In this document: one piece after another, positions 8,741 through 16,649 of the stretch
How the letters are laid out: each line of letters starts with the position of its first letter
How positions within the stretch are numbered: the stretch's first letter is position 1
Assembly (NCBI RefSeq): GCF_018732085.1
Contig: NZ_CP076103.1
Location: forward strand, 2,046,001-2,110,000
Direction: 5' to 3'
Source of the DNA: Lysobacter capsici
Lineage (GTDB): Bacteria; Pseudomonadota; Gammaproteobacteria; Xanthomonadales; Xanthomonadaceae
Length of the DNA: 64,000 nucleotides
Notes under the pieces: model-generated
Database searches by the model: none
Seen by the model: the letters and a program-made list of their open reading frames with translations, nothing else
Told to the model about the DNA's origin: nothing
Translations under genes and position numbers: made by a program

Positions 8741-9463
8741 TCAGCCGCGACCCTGCACCAGCGTACCGATATTCTCGCCGCGCAGGATCTTCAGCAGCAC
8801 GCCCGGCTGGCCCATGTCGAAGATGCGCAGCGGCAGTTCGCTGTCGCGGCACAGCGCGAACGCGGCGGTGTCCATGACCTGCAGGTCGCGGGTGATCACC
8901 TCGTCGTAGCTGAGCTTGTCGAAGCGCACCGCGTCGCTGTGCTTCTTCGGGTCCTTGTCGTACACGCCGTCGACCTTGGTCGCCTTGAGCAGCAGGTCGG
9001 CGCCGATCTCGATCGCGCGCAGCGCAGCGCCCGAGTCGGTGGTGAAGAACGGGCTGCCGACGCCGGCGGCGAAGATCGCCAGGCGGCCTTTTTCCAGATG
9101 GCGGATGGCGCGGCGGCGGATGTAGTCCTCGCACACGTCGTTGATCTTGATCGCGCTCATCACCCGCACCTTGGCGCCGAGCTTTTCCAGCGAATCCTGC
9201 ATCGCCAGCGCGTTGATCACGGTGGCCAACATGCCCATCTGGTCGCCGGTGACCCGGTCCATGCCGCCGGCCGCCAGACCCGCGCCGCGGAAGATGTTGC
9301 CGCCGCCGATCACCAGCGCGATTTCCGCGCCGGCCTGCTGGACTTCGATGACTTCGCGCGCGAGCCGACCGATCACCTTGGGGTCGATGCCGTAGTCCTC
9401 ATCGCCCATCAATGCTTCGCCGGAGAGTTTCAACAGGACACGGCGATACACGAGCTGGGACAT
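8741..9463 (-). CDS. pyrH: UMP kinase
   Basis: Cytoplasmic hexameric kinase that converts UMP to UDP in pyrimidine synthesis. The start at MSQLVYRRVLLKLSGEAL gives 240 residues, the normal length; the open frame upstream is not conserved-looking. Motifs: KLSGEALMG (nucleotide-binding N-terminus), IGGGNIFRG, MLATVINALAMQD and GVGSPFFTTDSGAALRA. It usually sits between tsf and frr. Here it is separated from tsf by an AIM24 gene and three small secreted proteins, and from frr by the BlaI/M56 and CDF genes. Confidence 0.97.
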   Translation of the reverse strand: MSQLVYRRVLLKLSGEALMGDEDYGIDPKVIGRLAREVIEVQQAGAEIALVIGGGNIFRGAGLAAGGMDRVTGDQMGMLATVINALAMQDSLEKLGAKVRVMSAIKINDVCEDYIRRRAIRHLEKGRLAIFAAGVGSPFFTTDSGAALRAIEIGADLLLKATKVDGVYDKDPKKHSDAVRFDKLSYDEVITRDLQVMDTAAFALCRDSELPLRIFDMGQPGVLLKILRGENIGTLVQGRG

Positions 9464-9810
9464 GGGCGGTCTCGGGGGAGGCGGAAAACGTGGCGGATTG
9501 TAGCTCAAGCGCCACGCGCGCAGGCATGCGCGAACGGGCCGCTGCGCGATGGCCGGGTCGGCGCCGCACCTGTCCAGGCCGGCTCGGGCCGCGGATCGGC
9601 CGGATGCAGCGGAGCGGGGCGCCGCAATCGCGCCGATCGCGGCGGTTTGCGGCATGCGGCGATCGGCTGCGCGCGGCGTTCGAAAACCGTGATGCACAAG
9701 GCGGACATGGGAGGACCGGGTATGATCCGGCCGCCGGTCCAGCCACTGGAACCGCCGCCGCGCGCGTCCACCGTGAGGCCGCCGCCGCGCATTACCCAAG
9801 GAGATGGAAA
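9464..9810. other. Divergent intergenic region between pyrH and the AIM24 gene
   Basis: No supported gene on either strand. It must hold promoters for both divergent genes. A TATGAT hexamer at 9721-9726 could be a -10 for the plus-strand gene, but no convincing -35 is at the right distance. A good ribosome site (AAGGAGA) is at 9798. Confidence 0.5.
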
Positions 9811-10503
9811 GTGTCGATCAAGAACCTCAACGAATTCGTCGAAGCGTCCAAGCAGAAGGATCTGAGCCAGGAAGCCTTCGAACTGGAAAGCTCGCACCTG
9901 CTGGAAGTCAAGCTCAACGGCCGCGTCTGGGCCAAATCCGGCTCGATGGTCGCCTACCGCGGCGGCGTCAAGTTCGTGCGCCAGGGCATGCTCGAGCAGG
10001 GCCTGGGCAACCTGCTGAAGAAGGCGATCAGCGGCGAAGGCACCCAGCTGATGAAGATGGAAGGCCAGGGCCGGGTCTACATCGCCGATGCCGGCAAGAA
10101 GATCACCCTGCTGCGCCTGGCCGGCGAGTCGATCTTCGTCAACGGCAACGACGTGCTCGCCTACGAAGACGGCGTGCAGTCGGACATCAAGATGATGCGC
10201 AAGGTCTCGGGCATGATGTCCGGCGGCTTGTTCAACATCAAACTCAGCGGCAGCGGCGTGGTCGCGATCACCTCGCATTACGAACCGCTGACCCTGGCGG
10301 TGACCCCGGACCAGCCGGTGTTCACCGACCCGAATGCGACCGTCGCCTGGTCCGGCGGCCTGAGCCCGGACATCGTCACCGACATCTCGCTGGGCACCTT
10401 GTTCGGCCGCGGCTCGGGCGAGAGCATCCAGCTCAAGTTCTCCGGCACCGGCTGGGTGGTGGTGCAGCCGTACGAGGAAGTGTATTTCCAGCAGACCGGC
10501 TGA
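9811..10503 (+). CDS. AIM24 family protein
   Basis: A 230-residue protein of the AIM24 (mitochondrial biogenesis AIM24) family, a beta-barrel-like fold found in bacteria and yeast mitochondria; its biochemical role in bacteria is not established. The GTG start is chosen for a well-placed AAGGAGA ribosome site 7 bp upstream. Family features: LEVKLNGRVWAKSGSMVAYRGGVKF near the N-terminus, YIADAGKKITLLRLAGE in the middle, SGGLFNIKLSGSGVVAITSHYEPL, and the C-terminal GRGSGESIQLKFSGTGWVVVQP. No signal peptide is seen. It stands upstream of three secreted SH3-like genes but is separated from them by 87 bp. Confidence 0.85.
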   Translation: MSIKNLNEFVEASKQKDLSQEAFELESSHLLEVKLNGRVWAKSGSMVAYRGGVKFVRQGMLEQGLGNLLKKAISGEGTQLMKMEGQGRVYIADAGKKITLLRLAGESIFVNGNDVLAYEDGVQSDIKMMRKVSGMMSGGLFNIKLSGSGVVAITSHYEPLTLAVTPDQPVFTDPNATVAWSGGLSPDIVTDISLGTLFGRGSGESIQLKFSGTGWVVVQPYEEVYFQQTG

Positions 10504-10590
10504 TCGCGACGGCGTGGACTGGCGCGCGTCGTTCCGGCGGCGCGCGCTTGGGTAATCGTGGGTCGCATTGAATCTGCAAGGAGCGCAGGG

Positions 10591-10986
10591 ATGAAGGAAG
10601 CGATGCGCTTGTGCCTTGGCGCCGCGTGGTTATCGCTGGCGGTTTCGGTCGCGGCCGAACCGCCGTCGTCGACGCCGGTCGGCGACATCGGCGCCGGCAG
10701 CCATTGCGAATCGATCGGCGAAGTCCGCGGGCTCAAGGCCGGCGGCGCGGGCTTCCTGGCGGTGCGCGCCGGTCCCGGTAGCGAGCATGCGCTGGTCGAC
10801 AAGCTCGGCAACGGCCGCCGGGTCTACCTGTGCCGCGGCGAGGGACGATGGGTGTCGGTGCTGTATCCCGACAAGGGGGCGAAAGACATGCGCTGCGTCG
10901 CCGAGTCGGCCGATGTGCGCGGGTATCGCGGCCCGTGCAAATCCGGTTGGGTTCATTGGACCTGGGTCGAGATCATCGCCGGTTGA
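10591..10986 (+). CDS. Small secreted SH3-like protein, copy 1 of 3
   Basis: A 131-residue secreted protein: signal peptide to about residue 22 (LGAAWLSLAVSVAAE), then one SH3b-like domain with the motif GFLAVRAGPG and KLGNGRRVYLC, resembling bacterial SH3 domains (LNVRSGPG type). It ends in YRGPCKSGWVHWTWVEIIAG. Four cysteines lie in the mature part. A clear AAGGAG ribosome site precedes the ATG. The following two genes encode paralogues with the same layout. The role is unknown; SH3b domains often bind cell wall. Probably periplasmic or extracellular. Confidence 0.8.
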   Translation: MKEAMRLCLGAAWLSLAVSVAAEPPSSTPVGDIGAGSHCESIGEVRGLKAGGAGFLAVRAGPGSEHALVDKLGNGRRVYLCRGEGRWVSVLYPDKGAKDMRCVAESADVRGYRGPCKSGWVHWTWVEIIAG

Positions 10987-11073
10987 GATTAGGCGCGGAG
11001 GTCGGTGCGTTCGCGTCGCGGCGGTTTGGCCGCGGACGTGCGAGGGAGTTTGGATGCGAGAAGGAGCTTTGCG

Positions 11074-11487
11074 ATGAAATGGATCAAGACGGCGCCGCTG
11101 GCAATCGCGCTGATTCTGCCAGCCGTGCCGATCGGCGCCGCGCCGCCGCGCGCGGTGCCGGTGGAAGTCGGCGGCAGCGCGGAATGGGACGCCTGCGGTT
11201 CGCTCGGCGAGGTGCGCGGACTCAAGGTCGGCGGCGACGGCTTCCTGGCGGTGCGCGCCGGCCCCGGCGCCGACTACGCGATGCTCGATCGGCTCGGCAA
11301 CGGACGGCAGGTGTATGTGTGCGCGACGCGCGGCCGCTGGATCTCGATTGTGTATGCGGCCGCGGACTCGAACGCCGGCGAGGCCGGTTGCGGCGTGAGT
11401 TCGGCGATCGCCAAGGCCCGCGTCTACCCAGGGCCGTGCAAGTCGGGCTGGGTGCATTCGAGCTGGATCGAAATCATTGCCGGCTGA
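11074..11487 (+). CDS. Small secreted SH3-like protein, copy 2 of 3
   Basis: A 137-residue paralogue of the preceding gene. Signal peptide (ALILPAVPIGAAPP) then GFLAVRAGPGADYAMLDRLGNGRQVYVC and the conserved end YPGPCKSGWVHSSWIEIIAG. The four cysteines align with copy 1. The start ATG at 11074 has an AAGGAG site 8 bp upstream. Spacing of about 87 bp to copy 1 and 42 bp to copy 3 suggests an operon born by tandem duplication. Confidence 0.8.
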   Translation: MKWIKTAPLAIALILPAVPIGAAPPRAVPVEVGGSAEWDACGSLGEVRGLKVGGDGFLAVRAGPGADYAMLDRLGNGRQVYVCATRGRWISIVYAAADSNAGEAGCGVSSAIAKARVYPGPCKSGWVHSSWIEIIAG

Positions 11488-11529
11488 GGCCGCGCGCGCT
11501 CGACAGCGGGCGACGACAGGAGATTGAGC

Positions 11530-11937
11530 ATGAGCAAGCGCATGTGGACGGGATCGATGCTGGCCGTGGCGCTGCTTGCGCCGTTCGCGCAGGCGAGGGC
11601 GCCCGCGGCGGTGCCGGTGCGGGTCGGCGGCAACGAGGTGCTGGATGCCTGCGGTTCGTTCGCGCAGGTCACCGGCTTGAAGGCCGATGGCGATGGTTTT
11701 CTCGCGGTGCGCGCCGGACCGGGCGCGGCGTACGCGATGCTCGACAAGCTCGGCAACGGCCGCGAGGTGTATCTGTGCGATAGCGCCGACGGCGATCGGT
11801 GGCTTGCGATCGTCTATCCCACCGCGCCGGGGATGAAGTGCGAGGTCGGTTCGCCGATCGCCCGCAAGCAGGTCTATCGCGGGCCGTGCAAGGCCGGCTG
11901 GGTCAGGTCGGCTTGGGTTGTGGTGATGGCGGGTTGA
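11530..11937 (+). CDS. Small secreted SH3-like protein, copy 3 of 3
   Basis: A 135-residue third paralogue: signal peptide (MLAVALLAPFAQARA), then GFLAVRAGPGAAYAMLDKLGNGREVYLC and a C-terminus YRGPCKAGWVRSAWVVVMAG. It is more diverged at the end than copies 1 and 2. The ATG at 11530 follows AGGAGA; a TTG two codons earlier is a less likely start. Downstream there is only repeat-rich DNA up to tsf. Confidence 0.8.
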   Translation: MSKRMWTGSMLAVALLAPFAQARAPAAVPVRVGGNEVLDACGSFAQVTGLKADGDGFLAVRAGPGAAYAMLDKLGNGREVYLCDSADGDRWLAIVYPTAPGMKCEVGSPIARKQVYRGPCKAGWVRSAWVVVMAG

Positions 11938-12014
11938 GGTGATGGCGCAGAGGGTGGACTCCGCTTTGTTTCGGCGCAGTCGAACATCCTGAGGCTTCAG
12001 CGTGATCTGACCAG

Positions 12015-12233
12015 GCGTCATTCCCGCGAAGGCGGGCTCTGTTTTAATTCGGCGTAGCCGAACATCCAGAGACTTCAGCATCATCCTTCAAGAACGTCAT
12101 TCCCGCGAATGCGGGAATCCAGAGCCTTCAGCGTCATTCTTCCAGGCTGTCATTCCCGCGAAAGCGGGAATCCAGTGGCTTCAAGCGTTCTCGCACGAAA
12201 GGCACTAGATTCCCGCGTTCGCGGGAATGACGG
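12015..12233. repeat. Cluster of short palindromic repeats (GTCATTCCCGCGAA-N-GCGGGAAT type)
   Basis: Four copies in about 220 bp of an element built on ATTCCCGCGAA followed by a matching GCGGGAAT arm, usually continuing ATCCAG..CTTCAG. The copies lie in both orientations (the last reads ATTCCCGCG-TTCGCGGGAATGACG). The same element appears at 56.8 kb and 58.5 kb. It resembles REP-type intergenic elements of xanthomonads. Confidence 0.85.
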
Positions 12234-12315
12234 TAGGGAAGTACGTTGGGACGTGGGAGCACGTTGCTTCGGACAGCTTGCGCAACGAGCAGGGATGGAG
12301 CGCTACGCTCTAACC

Positions 12316-12385
12316 GATTCCCGATTCCCGATTCCCGATTCCCGATTCCCGATTCCCGATTCCCGATTCCCGATTCCCGATTCCC
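12316..12385. repeat. Ten perfect copies of the 7-bp repeat GATTCCC
   Basis: A 70-bp heptanucleotide tandem array immediately before the tsf terminator. No reading frame of interest uses it. Shorter relatives of the same heptamer (CGATTCCC and its complement) occur at about 53.71-53.85 kb around phoU/pstB. Confidence 0.95.
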
Positions 12386-12401
12386 AAATCTCCCCCCAAA
12401 G

Positions 12402-12428
12402 AAAAAGGCCGCGAACTTCGCGGCCTTT
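12402..12428 (-). terminator. Intrinsic terminator of tsf
   Basis: A 9-bp stem AAAGGCCGC / GCGGCCTTT with a 7-nt loop (12404-12428), followed on the minus strand by TTTC. It lies 32 bp downstream of the tsf stop. Confidence 0.85.
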
Positions 12429-12460
12429 CTCGTACTACAGCTTGAAACCCGCGAAATGGC

Positions 12461-13342
12461 TTACGCCAGACCCGCCTGCTTCATGACTTCGGCCGCGAAA
12501 TCGTCGACCTGCTTCTCGATGCCTTCGCCGACCGCGATGCGCTGCATGCTGACCACCTCGGCGCCGGCGGCCTTGAGCACCTGCTCGACGGTCTGATCGG
12601 TGTTCAGCACGTACGGCTGGCCGTACAGGGTGACTTCGTTGACGATCTTGGCGATCTTGCCGCCGATGATCTTCTCCAGGATGTCGGCCGGCTTGGACTT
12701 GTCCTTGTCGGACATCTTCGCCAGTTCGATTTCCTTTTCCTTCGCCACGAAGTCGGCCGGCACGTCGCTGGCCTTGATGTGCGGCGGGTTCATCGCCGCG
12801 ACATGCATCGCCAGGCCGCGCGCCAGGTCGGCATCGCCGCCCTTGAGCTCGATCAGCACGCCGATGCGGCCGCCATGCACGTAGGCCGCGACATTGTTGG
12901 CGCTGTCGATCTGGATCAGGCGACGCACCTGCAGGTTCTCGCCGACCTTGGCGATGACCGCGGCGCGGGTTTCTTCGATGGTCTCGCCGGACGCCAGCTT
13001 GACCGCCTTGAGCGCTTCGGCATCGGCCGCGCCCGAGGACAGAGCGGCTTGCGCCACGGTGTCGGTGAACGACAGGAAGTTCGCGTCCTTGGCGACGAAG
13101 TCGGTCTCGGAGTTGATCTCGACCAGCACGGCCTTGCCGCCGTCCTGGGCGACCGCGATGCGGCCTTCGGCGGCCACGCGGCCGGCCTTCTTGTCGGCCT
13201 TGGCCAGGCCCGACTTGCGCAGCCATTCGGCCGCGGCGTCGATGTCGCCGTTGTTTTCGACCAGCGCCTTCTTGCACTCCATCATGCCGGCGCCGGTGCG
13301 CTCGCGGAGTTCCTTGACCAGGGAAGCGGAAATATCAGCCAT
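12461..13342 (-). CDS. tsf: Elongation factor Ts
   Basis: Guanine nucleotide exchange factor of EF-Tu. The start MADISASLVKELRERTGAGM gives 293 residues. The N-terminal UBA-like segment (ELRERTGAGMMECKKALVE) is followed by the TDFVAKDANF signature, and the C-terminal region contains KSKPADILEKIIGGKI and TLYGQPYVLN. A GAGGTAA ribosome site precedes the ATG. It is transcribed after rpsB, from which it is separated by a 173-bp gap that contains a long palindrome. The terminator follows directly. Confidence 0.97.
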   Translation of the reverse strand: MADISASLVKELRERTGAGMMECKKALVENNGDIDAAAEWLRKSGLAKADKKAGRVAAEGRIAVAQDGGKAVLVEINSETDFVAKDANFLSFTDTVAQAALSSGAADAEALKAVKLASGETIEETRAAVIAKVGENLQVRRLIQIDSANNVAAYVHGGRIGVLIELKGGDADLARGLAMHVAAMNPPHIKASDVPADFVAKEKEIELAKMSDKDKSKPADILEKIIGGKIAKIVNEVTLYGQPYVLNTDQTVEQVLKAAGAEVVSMQRIAVGEGIEKQVDDFAAEVMKQAGLA

Positions 13343-13372
13343 TGGGGTTACCTCAGGTATACGTGTTGCCCC

Positions 13373-13442
13373 GCAGAAGCGGCGCAAGCCGCGACTGGCA
13401 TCGCCGGGATGCGGCGACGAGCGCGGCTTGCGCCGCTTCTGC
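13373..13442. repeat. Long hairpin repeat between rpsB and tsf
   Basis: Perfect 21-bp inverted arms (13373-13393 and 13422-13442) around a 28-nt loop. The arm sequence GAAGCGGCGCAAGCCGCG belongs to the same dispersed family as GGTCGCGGCTTGCGCCGCTC at 24.46 kb and 49.5 kb. Being inside the rpsB-tsf transcript it may attenuate or stabilise the mRNA; it has no T-run. Confidence 0.85.
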
Positions 13443-13515
13443 GAGGTTGGATGGTGCGTATCGCAGCCGCGCACTATGACGCGGCCGCGTTACCGAGCGC
13501 TGACGACGGTCGCGA

Positions 13516-14367
13516 TTACTCGGCGGCCGGAGCCGGAGCTTCGCCGTCGGCCTTCTTGGCGGCGGCCGGAGCCGGGCCCTTCTTGGCCGGAGCGCGGCCG
13601 CGCGGAGCGCCCTTGCGGTCGTCCTTGCCGGCTTCGCCTTCGGCTTCGGCGAAATCTTCTTCGCGCACGTTGCCGACCTGCGGAGCGGCGGCCTTGCCTT
13701 CGAGCACGGCGTCGGCGGCGGCGCGGGCGTACAGCTGCACCGCGCGGATGGCGTCGTCGTTGCCCGGGATGGCGTAGTCGACCAGTTCCGGATCGTAGTT
13801 GGTGTCGACCACCGCGATCACCGGGATGCCGAGCTTCTTGGCTTCCTTGATCGCGATGTCTTCATGGCCGATGTCGATCACGAACAGCGCGTCGGGCAGA
13901 CGGTTCATTTCCTTGATGCCGCCCAGCGAGGCTTCCAGCTTGTCGCGCTCGCGGCGCAGGCCCAGCACTTCGTGCTTGACCATCTTCTGGAAGGTGCCGT
14001 CGGTTTCGCCGGCTTCCAGTTCCTTCAGGCGCGAGACCGACTGCTTGACGGTGCGGAAGTTGGTCAGGGTGCCGCCGAGCCAGCGCTGGGTCATGAACGG
14101 CATGCCGCAACGCTCGGCCTCTTCGCGGATCGATTCGCGCGCCGAACGCTTGGTGCCGAGGAACAGGATGGTGCCTCGCTTCTGCGCGATCGCCGAGATG
14201 AAGTTCATCGCGTCGTTGAACAGCGGAACGGTCTTCTCGAGGTTGATGATGTGGATCTTGCCGCGGGCGCCGAAGATGTACGGGCCCATCTTGGGATTCC
14301 AGTAGCGCGTCTGGTGGCCGAAATGGACGCCGGCTTCCAGCATCTGGCGCATGGTGATCTGGGGCAT
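13516..14367 (-). CDS. rpsB: 30S ribosomal protein S2 with extended C-terminal tail
   Basis: Small-subunit protein S2. The start MPQITMRQMLEAGVHFGHQT gives 283 residues, about 40 more than the usual 240. Family signatures: FGHQTRYWNPKM, RWLGGTLTNFRTVKQS, LPDALFVIDIGHEDIAIKEA and IPGNDDAIRAVQLYA. The surplus is a C-terminal tail of Ala, Pro, Lys and Gly (KKGPAPAAAKKADGEAPAPAAE), low-complexity and probably disordered. It is the first gene of the rpsB-tsf unit; the 5' leader may carry S2 autoregulation as in other gammaproteobacteria, but I see no specific structure to support it. Confidence 0.97.
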   Translation of the reverse strand: MPQITMRQMLEAGVHFGHQTRYWNPKMGPYIFGARGKIHIINLEKTVPLFNDAMNFISAIAQKRGTILFLGTKRSARESIREEAERCGMPFMTQRWLGGTLTNFRTVKQSVSRLKELEAGETDGTFQKMVKHEVLGLRRERDKLEASLGGIKEMNRLPDALFVIDIGHEDIAIKEAKKLGIPVIAVVDTNYDPELVDYAIPGNDDAIRAVQLYARAAADAVLEGKAAAPQVGNVREEDFAEAEGEAGKDDRKGAPRGRAPAKKGPAPAAAKKADGEAPAPAAE

Positions 14368-14724
14368 TGCATTACTCCGAAGGCAGTGGAACCGACGCCG
14401 CATGAGTGATGGCGTTTCGGCCCGGAGCAGGGCTCCGAGGCGAGTGGTTCCGGGGTTGGGCCTCCCTGTCGCTTCCGTGTCCGAACCGCTTGTCCGGTCG
14501 TGGAGCCTGGGCTCCCGACTGGCACGCGGCACCCCGGCACGGGCTGTGGCGGCAGGTGTGAATTCGCCGGTGACGCCCGGCGTGGGCGGCCGCGGAAGGG
14601 GTTCGAAGGACGAACGCTCCAGCCGCAAAGCCGGCGAAGTGTAGCCGGGACGGGGGTTTGGGGCAACTGTTGAGGGGCTTGGCGGGCTGGAGTTGCCCTA
14701 GGCACCCACCGGCCGCGAGGGCGT
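14368..14724. other. rpsB upstream region, no gene seen
   Basis: About 360 bp without a supported gene. It should contain the rpsB promoter and leader. No match to a known structured leader could be recognised by eye. Confidence 0.4.
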
Positions 14725-14833
14725 GAGGTCTTTTGTGGGAGGGCCTTCAGGCCCGATGCTTTTCGCTCAGATGAGGTCGAACCGCGCCGGAAAGAAAAGC
14801 ATCGGGCCTGAAGGCCCTCCCACAAAAGACCTC
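14725..14833. repeat. Long palindromic repeat element, copy 1 of 4
   Basis: Two perfect 40-bp inverted arms (14725-14764 and 14794-14833) around a 29-nt loop. Each arm contains TTTTGTGGGAGGGCC, then TTCAGGCCCGATGCTTTTC. Related copies are at 27747, 43596 and 52808. It ends 16 bp downstream of the stop of the minus-strand metallo-hydrolase and could act as its transcription end. Confidence 0.95.
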
Positions 14834-14849
14834 GAGCGTTCGTCAGGGC

Positions 14850-15773
14850 TCAGGGCCGCGCAGGCAGCGAATCGTAGACCGAGCCCACGATCTGCGCCGG
14901 CTTGACCCAGTCCTGGCCCCACGCCGCGTCGAAGTCGCGGGTCGGCGCCGCGGCCAGGGTCTGCTCGCGGGTCTTGCCGGCGCGCTTGAGCTTGGCGACC
15001 CGGTCGCGCACCTCGGCGAGCATGTCTCGCGCTTTTTTGAGATCGCGCCGGTCGCCGACCGGCCCATGTCCGGCGACGATCCGGGTGCGCGCATCCGACA
15101 GCGCCAGCCCGCGATCGAGCGCCGCGATCAGCCCGTCGACGGTCCCGCCGGTGCCGGTGTCGATGATCGGATACAGCCCGTTGAAAAAGCAGTCGCCCAT
15201 GTGCAGCACGTTGGCGGCCGGGAAATGCACCAGCAGGTCGCCGTCGGTATGCGCCGCCGGCACATGGATCAGCCGCGCTTCCAGCTCGCCCAGGCGCAGG
15301 CGGCCGTCGCCGAGCACGGTCACGCTCGGGCGACCGGCCGGCGGCAGGGCCGGCATGACCCGGTTCAGATGCTTGAGATACGTGTCCTGGGCCATGCGCC
15401 GGTACGCGTTTTCGTGCGCCATCACGCTCGCGCCGCGGCCGGCCAGGGCCTCGTTGCCGCCGACGTGGTCCAGATGCCAATGGGTGTTGACCACGTAGCG
15501 CAGTGGTTTGTGGCCTTGCAGGGCCTGTTGCAGCGCCGGCGCGGTCTTGCCCAGTTCGCTGTCGACCAGCAACGCGGCGTCCGCCGATTCGGCCAGCAGC
15601 ACGGTGGTCGCCGGTCCCTTGAACACCGACAGGCCCGGGGCGAGTTCGACGAAGGCCGGCGCGGGCGGGGCGGGTGGCGCGGCCGGCGTCGTGCCCTGCG
15701 CCGCGGCGATGGCAGGACGCAGCATGAACAACCCGGCCAGGCCGGCCGCGATCGCGGCGGTACGCAGATTCAT
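14850..15773 (-). CDS. Secreted MBL-fold metallo-hydrolase
   Basis: A 307-residue metallo-beta-lactamase-fold hydrolase with a signal peptide to about residue 25 (IAAGLAGLFMLRPAIAAAQ). The zinc motif HWHLDHVGGNEAL is intact; later ligands are in HTDGDLLVHFP, MGDCFFNGLYP and GHGP. This layout fits subclass B-like or quinoprotein-relay (SoxH-like) members; substrate unknown. The start is fixed by the signal peptide and a GGAGAA ribosome site; the much longer open frame upstream lies antisense to map and is not coding. It is divergent from map. Confidence 0.88.
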   Translation of the reverse strand: MNLRTAAIAAGLAGLFMLRPAIAAAQGTTPAAPPAPPAPAFVELAPGLSVFKGPATTVLLAESADAALLVDSELGKTAPALQQALQGHKPLRYVVNTHWHLDHVGGNEALAGRGASVMAHENAYRRMAQDTYLKHLNRVMPALPPAGRPSVTVLGDGRLRLGELEARLIHVPAAHTDGDLLVHFPAANVLHMGDCFFNGLYPIIDTGTGGTVDGLIAALDRGLALSDARTRIVAGHGPVGDRRDLKKARDMLAEVRDRVAKLKRAGKTREQTLAAAPTRDFDAAWGQDWVKPAQIVGSVYDSLPARP

Positions 15774-15872
15774 CGGGTTCTCCAGGGGCTCGCCGACCGA
15801 CGCATGCCGGCCGATACGCAGCGGTGCGTTCGGCGCGATGATAGGCGAACGTGAATGAGCGATAATGCGGCC

Positions 15873-16649
15873 ATGGCCATTTCCATCAAAACCCCCGAAG
15901 ACATCGAAAAGATGCGCGTCGCCGGCCGCCTGGCCGCCGAGGTGCTGCAGGTCGTCGCGCCCTACGTGAAGCCGGGCGTGAGCACCGGCGAGCTGGACCG
16001 CATCTGCAACGAGCACATCGTCAACGTGCAGAAGGCGATCCCCGCCAACGTCGGCTACAAGGGCTTTCCGAAGACCGTATGCACCTCGGTCAACAACGTG
16101 ATCTGCCACGGCATCCCCAGCGACAGCAAGATCCTCAAGGACGGCGACATCGTCAACATCGACGTCACCGTGATCAAGGACGGCTGGCACGGCGACACCA
16201 GCCGCATGTATTACGCCGGCACGCCGTCGGTCATGGCCAAGCGCCTGGTCGAGGTGACCCGCGAAGCGATGTTCCGCGCGATCCGCATCGTCAAGCCGGG
16301 CATGACCCTGGGCGACATCGGCCACGCGATCCAGACCTACGCCGAAGCCGAGCGCTTCAGCGTGGTGCGCGACTACTGCGGCCACGGCATCGGCCGGATC
16401 TACCACGAAGACCCGCAGGTGCTGCATGTCGGCCATCCGGGCGAAGGCCTCAAGCTGGTGCCGGGCATGACCTTCACCATCGAGCCGATGATCAACGAAG
16501 GCACCTATCGCCATAAGACCCTGCCCGACGGCTGGACCGTGGTGACCAAGGACCGCAAGTTGTCGGCGCAGTGGGAGCACACCATCGCCGTCACCGACGA
16601 CGGGGTCGAGATCCTGACCCGCGTGCCGGGCGACGACAACGACCTATGA
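15873..16649 (+). CDS. map: Methionine aminopeptidase type I
   Basis: Cytosolic metallo-aminopeptidase that removes the initiator Met. The 258-residue form starts at MAISIKTPEDIEKMR; an in-frame ATG six codons upstream is possible. Metal ligands: Asp in VNIDVTVIKDGWHGDTS, His in YCGHGIGRIYHE, Glu in FTIEPMIN and in AQWEHTIAV. The stop overlaps the glnD start by 4 bp, giving the coupled chain map-glnD-dapD. Confidence 0.97.
   Translation: MAISIKTPEDIEKMRVAGRLAAEVLQVVAPYVKPGVSTGELDRICNEHIVNVQKAIPANVGYKGFPKTVCTSVNNVICHGIPSDSKILKDGDIVNIDVTVIKDGWHGDTSRMYYAGTPSVMAKRLVEVTREAMFRAIRIVKPGMTLGDIGHAIQTYAEAERFSVVRDYCGHGIGRIYHEDPQVLHVGHPGEGLKLVPGMTFTIEPMINEGTYRHKTLPDGWTVVTKDRKLSAQWEHTIAVTDDGVEILTRVPGDDNDL

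Noticed and set aside
12316..12385. CRISPR-like array
   Set aside because: The units are 7 bp with no spacers, and no cas genes are present.
13343..13515. Terminator between rpsB and tsf
   Set aside because: The long hairpin has no T-run and the two genes are normally co-transcribed, so it is listed as a repeat.
15774..16580. Upstream extension of the secreted metallo-hydrolase
   Set aside because: It is antisense to map; the signal peptide and GGAGAA site fix the start at 15773.
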